Assembly (NCBI GenBank): GCA_900114405.1
Contig: FOSY01000014.1
Coordinates: 1-64,000 of the forward strand
Direction of reading: 5' to 3'
Source of the DNA: Lachnospiraceae bacterium KH1T2
GTDB taxonomy: Bacteria > Bacillota > Clostridia > Lachnospirales > Lachnospiraceae
DNA length: 64,000 nt
The first letter of the stretch is position 1, and each line of letters begins with the position of its first letter. Shown piece by piece: positions 23,029 to 32,493 of this stretch. Both the position numbers and the translations under genes were made by a program. Below the pieces are notes generated by a model. The model was not told the DNA's origin. It saw nothing but the letters and a program-made list of their open reading frames with translations, and made no database searches.

Positions 23029-24228
23029 ATGGAAAAATCAATTATTAAAGCAAGGGGAAAAAATGATCTGGCAGCGATAATGCTGACATCTATTTTCATG
23101 AATGGCTTTGAGACAGGTGGCTATCAGGCTGCCTTACTTTATATTGCACATACATATTATATGAGTATAGGAACGCAGGGAGTAATGGCATCAATAGAAT
23201 TGTTTGCCACAATGATCGCTCCTGTTATATTCGGCAGACTAGCTGACAAAGTCGGAAAGAAAAAGGTTCTTATGCTTTTCACACTTTGTCGGGCTGTATC
23301 AGGGATGGTGATAATAGTCGCTGCTTCGAAAATATTGTTTGCGATAGGTATATTTTGGCTTGGCTTTGCCACAAGCATAATACAGTGCGTTGCCATTGCT
23401 GGCATAGATGATGCTTATCCGCGAACAGCACATAAAAAGATGGGTATAACTACAGCTATGTATGCATTTGGTGCGTTAACGGCACCACTTATAGTAGGGA
23501 TCGTTATCAAAGCTGTTGGAAGCTGGAAAGCCTTTTTTGCAGTAGATGTTATAATATCACTCCTGCTTATATTATCTATGTTAATAACGAGCTTTGCTCC
23601 ACGTGAGGAAAGAAAAGATATATTTGAGGCGAGGGGAGAAGTGAATGCTGCGAAGATAAACGTGTATGGCGTGGTTTTGCTGTGTCTTATCATGTTTATT
23701 TATGTGGGAGTAGAAAATGGTGTGGGTTTCTTCCTTAATGGTTTCTTTAGAGACTGCATCGGCTCGGAACGTGGATATCTCGCACTTTCAATATTTTGGT
23801 TTGCAATGATACCGTCAAGAATACTATGTGGTTTTTTGACTTCACATAGAAAAATAATACTTACTGTGGCACCGGCAGGCGCGGCGGTAATGCTTTTGGC
23901 TCTGGCAGGGGTGACGATAGAATTTCCGGCATTTCTGACGGTGTTTATACTAGGGATTTTTTGCGGTGCTGTTTATCCGAATGTTCTTACTTATGCAGCA
24001 GATTTCTCAGGAGTGTGGACAGCTACTGTCATTGCAGCTATCACTGTGGCGACAGGAGTGGGCGGAACGTTGGCTACTGCTGCCTTTGGATTTTTAACAG
24101 AAGCTTTTGGTTATAAGGGTGGATTTATCATCTTAGCGATGATAATTGCGATAGATGTTATTTTTGCAGTGCTTGTTGTTAAGAAAAAGAGCAAAACAGG
24201 TGATCAACTTTATGAACGGATGCATTAG
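23029..24228 (+). CDS. Major facilitator superfamily transporter
   Basis: The 399-residue membrane protein has about 12 hydrophobic helices and the MFS loop 2-3 motif GRLADKVGKKKVLM. It begins MEKSIIKARGKNDLAAIMLTS, then enters helix 1 near residue 17. The cargo is unknown: drug efflux and small-metabolite export are both possible. ATG 23029 is chosen because the upstream ATG 22975 has no ribosome site and adds a polar leader; the site before 23029 (GCGGGAAG) is itself modest. The 3' end overlaps the next gene, a c-di-GMP sensor, by 17 bp, so the two are cotranscribed. Confidence 0.8.
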   Translation: MEKSIIKARGKNDLAAIMLTSIFMNGFETGGYQAALLYIAHTYYMSIGTQGVMASIELFATMIAPVIFGRLADKVGKKKVLMLFTLCRAVSGMVIIVAASKILFAIGIFWLGFATSIIQCVAIAGIDDAYPRTAHKKMGITTAMYAFGALTAPLIVGIVIKAVGSWKAFFAVDVIISLLLILSMLITSFAPREERKDIFEARGEVNAAKINVYGVVLLCLIMFIYVGVENGVGFFLNGFFRDCIGSERGYLALSIFWFAMIPSRILCGFLTSHRKIILTVAPAGAAVMLLALAGVTIEFPAFLTVFILGIFCGAVYPNVLTYAADFSGVWTATVIAAITVATGVGGTLATAAFGFLTEAFGYKGGFIILAMIIAIDVIFAVLVVKKKSKTGDQLYERMH

Positions 24229-27200
24229 TAAATTAAAAAAATCAAGGAGGATCATAATTTGTAATACAGTCAGGATAATACTGGCTGTTATTGTTGTGCT
24301 CACTTTTATGAGCTCGCTTTTAGGCCCATCAGTTAATGTAAATGCCGCTGCAAAACCATTTTACAAAAAGGATAAAGTTATCGTAGCATGGTATGATGCA
24401 TCTGATTTTCAGGAAAAAGACGATAATGGACGAAGGTTTGGATATGGCTATGATTACTTAAGTGTTATAGCTGGTTATGCTGGTTGGGAACTGGAATTTA
24501 TCGAAGGTGATATAAGGACGTTCATGCTCTATTTCAGCGGTGAACTTCGAGAGGAAAATATACCGAAGGAGTGGGGAGACAAGCGCCCTGACATTATCTG
24601 CGGTATAGAAAAGAATGAAAATCTGGAAAACTTTTTAAGATACCCGGATCTTGCGATGGATACAGAATCATATTACATTTTTGCAGTTGATAATGAAGAT
24701 GACATGTATCTAAGTAATGATTATCTGCATAATCCTAATATTTCAATAAGCGTTACTAAAGGATCGATAACAGAATCAAAGTTAAAGAATTGGAAGGAAA
24801 AAAACAGATATAGTTTTAAGATAAAGGGAATAGTTCCGGATATTGAGAAGGACTTGACTGCTCAGGAGATACGCTTTAATGACTTGAAAAAAAGCAAGGA
24901 TGACCCACTGAGAATTGCTGATCTTACTGCAGATACAGGAAAAAATGTGTTGAAGACTGATGGCTTATCACCATTAAGACGAGTTGGAACTACAGATAGA
25001 TATATTGCGGTCAGACCCGGAAAAAATAAGCTTATAGATGAACTTAATGAGGTTCAATCAAAACTTTTGATAACAGATCCATATTTTACTGAGGAGCTCA
25101 CAGACGCTTATTTCAGTAATACAGCGGTTAGAAATGTTTTAACTGCTGAAGAAAAGCTTTGGATAAGGAATACACATGAAGTAAAGGTGGGTTTCTATGA
25201 TGGATATGTTCCATTCACAAACTATGAAGATGGAACAATGAAAGGTCTTTATGCTGATTTATTAAAATACTTAAGAAATAAATTTAATGTAGATATTTCG
25301 ATAAAGTATATACCGTATACAAGCTATAATAAGATGCTTAAGGATCTTGCAGACAAAAAAATCGATTTGGCAGCTCCGGTATATACAAGTACAAATGATG
25401 CTAATGAAATAGGGATACTTATTTCAAAGCCATTAATTGATACGTCAATGTTTTGGGTATATAAGGATGATGATAAGGCTGATGCGCTTAATAATGATGC
25501 GGAGGATAAGGAACTGTGTATAGCGCTGTCAGAAGATTCACCATTGCAGAAGTCGATTTTTGAAGATTATTATTCAAAAGGCAATAAAACGATCTTATAT
25601 GTTTCAGACTGGAAGGAATCGCTGAAAAACGTTGAGAATGGCAATGCAGATGGAACGTTGCTGAATGCTTATCGTGTAAATATTAATCTTAGAAATTCTC
25701 ATAAGCTTAAAACCAAGGAAGTGGTGGCTATATGCAAGCTTTCATGGGGCGTCAGATCTGATATGCCGGAACTGCTCTCAATATTGAATAGATCAATATT
25801 TTTATACGGAAAAGGAAATGCATCAGAATCACTGCTGCGACATTCAGAAGAAGCGTATAAGACAACTTTTGAGGACTTTATTAAGGAAAATTATTTATGG
25901 TTTAATTCATTGGTTGTAGTTGCCTTTATGATCGTTTGCGTGATGATTGCATATATCTTATTTAAGAGAAAGCAGAAGGCGATACTTGAAAATATGGCAA
26001 GACGGGACTCTGTAACAGGATTAAGGAACAGAAGATCTTATGATGAAGATATTGCTAAGCTTTCGGATAATCAGATAGATCCTGATCTTGTTGTGGCTGT
26101 GATGGATATAGATGAGCTGAAAAAAATCAATGATCTCTATGGCCATGCAGCGGGTGATGAGGCTATAAAAGGCGCGGCATCATGTATAAACAACACTATT
26201 GAAGCATATGGGCGTGTGTATAAGGCAAGTGGTGATGAATTTTTTGCAATATTCAGTGCCTCGCATGAAGAATATGAAAGAATTAAGAAAGATATAGCAG
26301 GCAAACTTGCGATATGGAAGGGTGAGTATGTAAAAAAACTTTCTGTTTCGTATGGCTATGTCGAGCACAGGGAGTACCCTAATGCAGATATCAGGGAACT
26401 AATGAAAATTGCTGATGAACGTATGTATACTCAGAAGTTTAACAGTGGATATGCTTATAGGATAAAGTCCAAAGATGGAAGGGTAAAAAATGTCGAAGGC
26501 TATGGATATCTGCTGCATAATCAGGAAGATGCCAATCTTTTGGAGGCTTTTGTGAATGCTTATGAAGCTCAGTATGACACGCTTACGGGACTTCCGTCTA
26601 TGTCACATTTCCTTGATACAGCAAGCTCTATGGATAATGAGATATTGCGAAATGATGGAATGCTGTTGATGGTTTCTTTTAATTTTAATGGGCTTAAAAG
26701 CTATAATGATAAATTTGGCCTACAGGTAGGAAATGATCTGCTTATTTCCTTGGCGGTGATATTGGAGGAAAGTTTTGGCAAAAATAACTGTTCAAGATTT
26801 GGAGAAGATCATTTCTTTGCCTTCACTACAGATAAGATATTTGATAGCAAAATAGATCAGCTTATCGAAGATATTGCCAAAATAAATAATGGAAATTCTT
26901 TGCCGATGCGTATAGGTGTTTATCCATATGACGAGGATGATATCGTTTCGCCAAGTACAGCATGCGATAGAGCACAGGTGGCAGGAGAGCATGCGAGAAA
27001 GAGTACTGAAACAAAGATTATTGTTTATGATGACAAGATTAAATATGAATTGCAGATGAAGGATTTCATAATCAATAATATCGACAGGGCTATAGCTGAA
27101 GGGCATATAAAGGCTTACTATCAGCCGAAAATAAATACTGTGGATGAAAGTCTGTGCGGTTTTGAAGCATTGGCGCGGTGGATAGATCCGGAAAAGGGAA

Positions 27201-27820
27201 TGATCTCTCCGGGAATATTTATTCCGATACTTGAAGACTTTAATCTTACATGGAAGGTTGATCATCATATATTGCAGCAGGTTGCAAGTGACATCATAAA
27301 GGCGAGAAAGATGGGGCTGGAAGTGTATCCTGTTTCATTTAATATCTCACGAACGGATTTTATAGTCACAGATCCTTACGAAAACCTTATATACACAGTT
27401 AAACTTTATGGTCTGACAAGAAATCTTTTCAATGTAGAGATCACAGAATCAAGTGTTATGGACGATCCGCAAGGTATAAGAGAACAGGTACAGAGATTTA
27501 AGAAGTCCGGATTTGAGGTTTTGATGGATGATTTTGGCAGCGGATATTCTTCGCTTGGTACATTGCGAGACTTTGACTTTGATGGAATTAAGATCGACAT
27601 GAGTTTTATGCGTAATTTCGGAGAAAGGTCAATGGCGATAATCGAGCCTATGGTCAATATGGCTAAAAACTTAGGAATTAAGACTATCGCTGAGGGTGTA
27701 GAGACTGAAGAACAGCTGAGTTTCCTTAAAAAGATAGGCTGTGATCAAATTCAGGGCTACTACTTTGGAAAACCGGAAAGCTTCGATACTACAGTTGAAA
27801 TAATTCTTAAAAATAGCTAA
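24212..27820 (+). CDS. Membrane sensor with solute-binding domains, two GGDEF domains and EAL
   Basis: This 1202-residue protein has a signal/anchor (~1-47), two extracellular periplasmic-binding-like (SBP_bac_3) regions (~50-300 and ~310-540), and a membrane helix (~565-585). GGDEF1 (~597-750) has SGDEF at ~672 in place of GGDEF. GGDEF2 (~788-940) has a degenerate FGEDHF. EAL (~954-1195) has intact EALAR, NISR, EITES, DDFGSGYSSL, KID and AEGVET motifs. It is probably a c-di-GMP phosphodiesterase controlled by an external solute. GGDEF2 is unlikely to be catalytic, and GGDEF1 may be weak or GTP-binding. ATG 24212 has an AGGTGA site. It overlaps the MFS gene by 17 bp, linking transport and sensing. 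Confidence 0.88.
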   Translation: MNGCISKLKKSRRIIICNTVRIILAVIVVLTFMSSLLGPSVNVNAAAKPFYKKDKVIVAWYDASDFQEKDDNGRRFGYGYDYLSVIAGYAGWELEFIEGDIRTFMLYFSGELREENIPKEWGDKRPDIICGIEKNENLENFLRYPDLAMDTESYYIFAVDNEDDMYLSNDYLHNPNISISVTKGSITESKLKNWKEKNRYSFKIKGIVPDIEKDLTAQEIRFNDLKKSKDDPLRIADLTADTGKNVLKTDGLSPLRRVGTTDRYIAVRPGKNKLIDELNEVQSKLLITDPYFTEELTDAYFSNTAVRNVLTAEEKLWIRNTHEVKVGFYDGYVPFTNYEDGTMKGLYADLLKYLRNKFNVDISIKYIPYTSYNKMLKDLADKKIDLAAPVYTSTNDANEIGILISKPLIDTSMFWVYKDDDKADALNNDAEDKELCIALSEDSPLQKSIFEDYYSKGNKTILYVSDWKESLKNVENGNADGTLLNAYRVNINLRNSHKLKTKEVVAICKLSWGVRSDMPELLSILNRSIFLYGKGNASESLLRHSEEAYKTTFEDFIKENYLWFNSLVVVAFMIVCVMIAYILFKRKQKAILENMARRDSVTGLRNRRSYDEDIAKLSDNQIDPDLVVAVMDIDELKKINDLYGHAAGDEAIKGAASCINNTIEAYGRVYKASGDEFFAIFSASHEEYERIKKDIAGKLAIWKGEYVKKLSVSYGYVEHREYPNADIRELMKIADERMYTQKFNSGYAYRIKSKDGRVKNVEGYGYLLHNQEDANLLEAFVNAYEAQYDTLTGLPSMSHFLDTASSMDNEILRNDGMLLMVSFNFNGLKSYNDKFGLQVGNDLLISLAVILEESFGKNNCSRFGEDHFFAFTTDKIFDSKIDQLIEDIAKINNGNSLPMRIGVYPYDEDDIVSPSTACDRAQVAGEHARKSTETKIIVYDDKIKYELQMKDFIINNIDRAIAEGHIKAYYQPKINTVDESLCGFEALARWIDPEKGMISPGIFIPILEDFNLTWKVDHHILQQVASDIIKARKMGLEVYPVSFNISRTDFIVTDPYENLIYTVKLYGLTRNLFNVEITESSVMDDPQGIREQVQRFKKSGFEVLMDDFGSGYSSLGTLRDFDFDGIKIDMSFMRNFGERSMAIIEPMVNMAKNLGIKTIAEGVETEEQLSFLKKIGCDQIQGYYFGKPESFDTTVEIILKNS

Positions 27821-27913
27821 GTATTAAATACAGGATGTGGAAAAAATCATTTAAGAGTTGTAAAATGACTTTAGCAAAAGCAGGTATCTGCTGATAAATG
27901 ATTGGAGAAGCAA

Positions 27914-28138
27914 ATGATAATTAAGCTTAATGAAGAAGAAATAAAGCTCTTAAAAAAAGCGGAGATAGAGTTTGATCCTACGAAGGACTATAGTGAAGAT
28001 GAAGCTCTTGAACTTGCAGATATGGTGTTTGATCAGGAGATAGAATATTCGAATTATCCATCAAGCAATAAAAAGGCAGTTAAACTGGCAGTAGATTATA
28101 GTGAGCTTTATGATAAACTGCAGAATTTATTATCATAA
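27914..28138 (+). CDS. Small acidic protein, unknown (74 aa)
   Basis: The helical acidic protein (MIIKLNEEEIKLLKKAEIEF; YSEDEALELADMVFDQEIEY) has no membrane span. ATG 27914 has TTGGAG 6 bp upstream; the TTG at 27902 lies inside that site. It is ~90 bp after the c-di-GMP sensor and may be read with it. I do not recognise the family. Confidence 0.6.
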   Translation: MIIKLNEEEIKLLKKAEIEFDPTKDYSEDEALELADMVFDQEIEYSNYPSSNKKAVKLAVDYSELYDKLQNLLS

Positions 28139-28201
28139 TAATTAAGGTTTTGAAGAAAATGACGATATACTGTATAGAGTATTGATAGCAGGAGGAGAAA
28201 A

Positions 28202-28393
28202 ATGAACGAACGAGAGGACAGAAACCCCATTATCCTGATTTTAGTGATAATAGGCGCGATAACATCAGTTGCAGCAATCGCAGTAGCTGTGTATAAGCAT
28301 TTTGAATCAGGACTTCCGGATTATCATGATTATGATGACTACGGTGATTTTGATATTGATGGTGATGATCCATTTTGGGATGAAGAAGATTAA
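28202..28393 (+). CDS. Small single-pass membrane protein with acidic tail
   Basis: The 63-residue product has a short charged head, one hydrophobic helix (NPIILILVIIGAITSVAAIA) and a very acidic, tyrosine-rich tail (DYHDYDDYGDFDIDGDD, then DPFWDEED). The ribosome site GGAGGAG is strong. It is placed after the 74-residue protein and before a terminator. The function is unknown; the tail could bind cations or a partner protein. Confidence 0.65.
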   Translation: MNEREDRNPIILILVIIGAITSVAAIAVAVYKHFESGLPDYHDYDDYGDFDIDGDDPFWDEED

Positions 28394-28422
28394 TTGTAAC
28401 GGTTTAGCGCCGTTCGAAGTAC

Positions 28423-28461
28423 TTGCTGATGCGGAGATAAAACTTCGCATCAGTTTTTTTA
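28423..28461 (+). terminator. Intrinsic terminator
   Basis: CTGATGCG pairs with CGCATCAG, with further pairing inside (GAG/CTT), followed by seven or eight T. Confidence 0.9.
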
Positions 28462-28481
28462 CATATCCACAATATATTTTA

Positions 28482-29705
28482 TCAATCCATGAATTCCTGC
28501 ATTTGGAAACGTGACCGGTATTGGCTTAAAGTCATACCGGTTCTTTTTTTGAATTGTTTACCTAAATGACTTTGTGAGGAAAATCCAAGGTAGTAGGCAA
28601 TTTCAGTATAGGTATATGCGGAATATTTAAGCATATTTTTGGCAAGGTTGATCTTACCGTTTAGTATAAAATCTTTAAGCGAAATGTGTTCGCATTTCTT
28701 AAAAAGACCTGAAAGATAGTTGGCATTTAAGCTTAGAGCTGAGGCAATCTGTTCTACAGTGATATGACCTCTAAGGTGTCGATATATATAATTTTTGGCA
28801 GTCATAACGTGCTCATTTTCATTTCCATCATAGCTGTTCATGGTTGATTTATCCTTCTTGAGATCGTGTACCATTCTTGCAAATTCAAATTCGGCATTTC
28901 TTGTTATCTGGATAGGAAGGTTTGCAGAGCAGGCTTCCTCAATCTGCTGTATATAAAGATCAGACATTGAAAAAGCAATTTCAGGTGATAAACCGCCTCG
29001 GATTGCGGATCTGCTTGAATTGGTTATGACCACAATTGCGTTGTTTTTGGCATTTCTCAGTGCATCTTTTGCAAGTGTGCCGATTTTTCCTATATAGTCT
29101 TCTTCAATACTCTTTTTCAAAGCTTCTGTATCGCCGTTTTCAATCGAAGAAAGCTCACGCAGCTCTTGATCATATGGATTATGGTATTGCCCGGATTCAT
29201 AGGATTCTAATAGATTCTCTTCTAACTGTTTTCTGATATTATATTCAAAATTTTCCTTTAGACAATTGAAATTTACAATATCAAGTTCGTTTATGACATG
29301 TAATGGGTGTGAGGTTATGAGATTACAGACATCAAGTAGTGACTGTATAAATTCATCCCATGTAGAGCAATACAGTTTTGTTATATCAAATTCGATTTCC
29401 GGAAGTTTGATTGAATGGATTATTGAATAATTGCTATAAAGTGATAAAGGACCAATGATGAAATACAGTTTATCGTGCTTGATGCATGCATATACATATT
29501 TGCAGTTAATTACAATGATAAAAGGTATTTCAGAAGTATTGTCAATAAGCGTACTTTGAAGTCTATTCGAATACAGAGCAGAATCATCCAGATCTTTTCG
29601 CATGCAGAATATAGTAGTTTGCTGACATGAGCTATCATAAATACGAACTATGGTATGTAAATTTTTGCTTACTTTTTGCATCAAATATTCTAAGTTCAAT
29701 TCCAT
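28482..29705 (-). CDS. AraC-family regulator of the glycan locus
   Basis: The 407-residue protein has a ~300-residue N-terminal sensor region of unknown fold and a C-terminal AraC double helix-turn-helix (ITVEQIASALSLNANYLSGL; TYTEIAYYLGFSSQSHLGKQ, then FKKRTGMTLSQYR). ATG 29705 has a GGAG site 8 bp away; the more upstream Met lacks one. It is divergent from the GH5-GPH-GH43-GH42 operon. A 12-bp direct repeat with 20-bp period in the shared promoter region is a good binding site for it, so it probably activates the operon in response to an oligosaccharide. Confidence 0.88.
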   Translation of the reverse strand: MELNLEYLMQKVSKNLHTIVRIYDSSCQQTTIFCMRKDLDDSALYSNRLQSTLIDNTSEIPFIIVINCKYVYACIKHDKLYFIIGPLSLYSNYSIIHSIKLPEIEFDITKLYCSTWDEFIQSLLDVCNLITSHPLHVINELDIVNFNCLKENFEYNIRKQLEENLLESYESGQYHNPYDQELRELSSIENGDTEALKKSIEEDYIGKIGTLAKDALRNAKNNAIVVITNSSRSAIRGGLSPEIAFSMSDLYIQQIEEACSANLPIQITRNAEFEFARMVHDLKKDKSTMNSYDGNENEHVMTAKNYIYRHLRGHITVEQIASALSLNANYLSGLFKKCEHISLKDFILNGKINLAKNMLKYSAYTYTEIAYYLGFSSQSHLGKQFKKRTGMTLSQYRSRFQMQEFMD

Positions 29706-29762
29706 ATTATTTCTCCGTTGTATCAATTACATTTCTGCTGCCATAGATTATATCAAAGACAA

Positions 29763-29794
29763 ATGAGAAAAGTGTTAAAAGTATGAGAAAAGTG
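29763..29794. promoter_or_regulatory. Tandem direct repeat, probable AraC-type binding site
   Basis: ATGAGAAAAGTG occurs at 29763-29774 and again at 29783-29794, two helical turns apart, between the divergent araC-type gene and the GH5 gene. AraC-family activators usually bind such tandem repeats next to the -35 region. Confidence 0.65.
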
Positions 29795-29855
29795 ATATTT
29801 TAGCAAGATAAATTAATTTAAAGTATCCATATAAAGTTTTTAAGGAGATATGGGA

Positions 29856-31025
29856 ATGAATATAAAAGGTGTAAATCTTGGAAACTGGCTTGTACTTGAG
29901 AAGTGGATGAGTCCTGGACTTTGGGAAGGAACTGCTGCAGAAGATGAGTATTATCTTCCACGCAGTCTTTCAAAGGAAGCTTATGAAGCCCGCATAAAAA
30001 TACATCGTTCTGAATATATTACGGAAAGAGATTTTGCAAGGATAGCATCAATGGGCATGAATACTGTGCGCATACCTGTTCCTTATTTTATATTTGGCGA
30101 TAGAGAACCATTTATCGGATGCATCGAGGAACTTGATAAAGCCTTTGACTGGGCAGAGAAGTATGATCTGCAGATATTGATAGATCTGCATACAGCGCCG
30201 ATGAGTCAAAATGGGTTTGATAATGGAGGACTTTCTGGAGTATGCAGATGGGCACAGCTTCCGGATGAAGTTGATTTTGTATTGAATATAGTGGAAAAAC
30301 TTGCAGAAAGATATGGAAAGCGAAAAGGACTTTTCGGAATAGAACCTATAAATGAGCCTGTTTCTGAGGAAATGTGGACAGGAATGGGGGTACAGAAAAG
30401 ATACCCTCCTGTGGATAAAGAGCTGGCAGAGGGAAGTGCTCCGATAAGCTTTGAATGGCTTAAGAAATTTTATGACAGAGCTTACGAAAAAATTATAAAT
30501 AAAATTGATGAAGACAAATATGTAGTATTTCATGATGGATTCAGACTTAATGCATGGGAAGAGTATCTTACACAGGAGAAATTTAAGGGCAGGGTAGTGC
30601 TTGATACGCATCAGTACATTATGGTTGCAGAACTTCTTGGGTGTGAGCAGACATTGGAAGGATATAAAAATTATATAAAGGAAAAACTTACACCTGAAAT
30701 AGAAAAAGTACAGAGTTATGTTCCACTGATCGTTGGGGAGTGGTGCATTTTTAATAGTCTTTGCGTTGGAATGGATACTAAGGGCGGTCAGACTGTTTTG
30801 AATGGCATAGATGCTAAAGAGGCAAAAACAGTCAAATGCGAAGAGAAAAAGAAGATTTATATGGAGTTGTCAAGGGCACAATTAGAAGTGTGGAGTAAAT
30901 GCAGTGGATATTTTTATTGGACATATAAGATGCTTTTAGATACGACAGACCAGAACTGGAACGGCTGGGACTGCTGGGATCTTTCAAAGGCAATAGACAT
31001 GGAATGGTTTCCAAAACGTGTTTGA
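29856..31025 (+). CDS. GH5-family beta-glucanase/glycosidase, cytoplasmic
   Basis: The 389-residue enzyme starts with the exo-1,3-beta-glucanase-like GVNLGNWLVLEKWM and has clan GH-A features: NTVRIPVPYF, DLHTAPMSQNGFDNGG, the acid/base Glu167 in EPINEP and the nucleophile Glu295 in VGEWC. There is no signal peptide, so it acts on imported oligosaccharides. Fungal-type relatives cut beta-1,3-glucosides, but the exact linkage here is uncertain. ATG 29856 is preferred over 29850 because AAGGAG sits 8 bp from it. It is the first gene of the operon with a sugar symporter, GH43 and GH42. Confidence 0.85.
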   Translation: MNIKGVNLGNWLVLEKWMSPGLWEGTAAEDEYYLPRSLSKEAYEARIKIHRSEYITERDFARIASMGMNTVRIPVPYFIFGDREPFIGCIEELDKAFDWAEKYDLQILIDLHTAPMSQNGFDNGGLSGVCRWAQLPDEVDFVLNIVEKLAERYGKRKGLFGIEPINEPVSEEMWTGMGVQKRYPPVDKELAEGSAPISFEWLKKFYDRAYEKIINKIDEDKYVVFHDGFRLNAWEEYLTQEKFKGRVVLDTHQYIMVAELLGCEQTLEGYKNYIKEKLTPEIEKVQSYVPLIVGEWCIFNSLCVGMDTKGGQTVLNGIDAKEAKTVKCEEKKKIYMELSRAQLEVWSKCSGYFYWTYKMLLDTTDQNWNGWDCWDLSKAIDMEWFPKRV

Positions 31026-31070
31026 GTGTATGAGTAAAAGGGATAAATAAAGATTAAAGGAGAAGGTAAA

Positions 31071-32480
31071 ATGGAAGCTGGTATTAAAATTATGGAGCAG
31101 GAAAAAGTTGATTCCAATGCAAAACTTGGATGGGTAGAAAGAATTTCATATGGACTTGGAGATTATGCAGGTAATCTTGTATATTCACTTATTTCTGCGT
31201 TTCTCCTTGTGTATTATACAGAGGCATGTGGAATAAATGCAGCAGCTGCGGCATCTGTAATGGCTGTGTCGCGAATATTTGACGGAGTTTCTGATCTTGT
31301 AATGGGTAGGATTGTAGATAAAACCCATAGTAAGTGGGGTAAGGCGCGTCCATGGATACTCAGAGCATCTATACCGCTTGCAATATGTATGGTTTTGATG
31401 TTCTCTGTTCCTTCAGGGTTTTCAGCCGGAGCAAAGGTTGCGTATGCATTTATTACATATAATCTTGTGTCTACCGTTTTCTATACAATGTTGAACGTTC
31501 CATATGCTACTATGCAGGGAATGATGACTACAAACCAGTATGAGAGAGGCATACTTGGAAATATCCGTATGCTGCTGGCTACTTTTGGAACAATGACTAT
31601 CAATACAATTGTTCCTGTACTTACAGGAGCTTTTGGTTCCAATAATTCTCATGCTGGCTGGACAATAACTACAATTATTCTTATGGCGGCATTTTTAGTA
31701 ATAAATTCTATGACATTTATCTTCTGCAAAGAACGTACAGCAGATGAGTCAGCTGATGAAAGCGGCAAGAAAGCTCAGCCGTCTGTTGGGAAGGCGCTTA
31801 AATCACTTATTTCAAATAAATATTGGGTTTTGCAGGTAATATTGCTTTTTTCAATGTATTTCATGATGTCAACCTTCTATGGAAGCAACTATTACTTCAC
31901 TCAGTATGTACTTGGAAATGCTAAAGTGTATACGGCATTTTCAAATGCGTTATCTCTTTCACAGATGGGAATTATGTTTGTAACTCCTGTGATAATGAAA
32001 AAAATGTCAAAGAGATGGCTTTCGCTTATGGGAATGTCAATTTCAACGGTTGGCTTCTTACTTACAGCATTGGCAGGAACTAATATTTCACTTGTGATAA
32101 TTTCTAATGTGATTAAGGGAATCGGCTTTGGCTGCGGAGCCGCTACAATGTGGGGACTTCTTCAGGATGCGATCACTTATGGACAGTGGAAGACAGGTGT
32201 ACAGGCTGTAGGAATGGGAAATTCAGCATCATCATTTACTACAAAAGTTGGCTCTGGACTTGGCACAGCAGCACTTGGATGGATACTTGCTGCAGGTAAT
32301 TTCAATGCTGACCCGACAGGAGCAGCATCAATAGCAGCAATAAAAGTTGCGGTTATAGTTGTTCCGCTTATAGTTTGTGTAATCTGTATAGCGTGCATGT
32401 TTATGTTTGATCTTGATAAAAAATATGATGTAGTGGTTAAAGATCTTGAAAATGGAAGATGGAAGGATGGAACCTTCTGA
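31071..32480 (+). CDS. GPH-family sugar:cation symporter (MelB/XynT-like)
   Basis: The 469-residue protein has about 12 membrane helices and the family motifs YGLGDYAGNLVYSL, DGVSDLVMGRIVDKTHSKWG and KARPWILRA. GPH carriers import oligosaccharides or glycosides with Na+ or H+. In related rumen clostridia they bring in xylo- or arabino-oligosaccharides. It sits between GH5 and GH43 genes in one operon, so its cargo is most likely the substrate of these enzymes. The ribosome site is AAGGAG. Confidence 0.92.
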   Translation: MEAGIKIMEQEKVDSNAKLGWVERISYGLGDYAGNLVYSLISAFLLVYYTEACGINAAAAASVMAVSRIFDGVSDLVMGRIVDKTHSKWGKARPWILRASIPLAICMVLMFSVPSGFSAGAKVAYAFITYNLVSTVFYTMLNVPYATMQGMMTTNQYERGILGNIRMLLATFGTMTINTIVPVLTGAFGSNNSHAGWTITTIILMAAFLVINSMTFIFCKERTADESADESGKKAQPSVGKALKSLISNKYWVLQVILLFSMYFMMSTFYGSNYYFTQYVLGNAKVYTAFSNALSLSQMGIMFVTPVIMKKMSKRWLSLMGMSISTVGFLLTALAGTNISLVIISNVIKGIGFGCGAATMWGLLQDAITYGQWKTGVQAVGMGNSASSFTTKVGSGLGTAALGWILAAGNFNADPTGAASIAAIKVAVIVVPLIVCVICIACMFMFDLDKKYDVVVKDLENGRWKDGTF

Positions 32481-32493
32481 TTAGGTGAATAAA

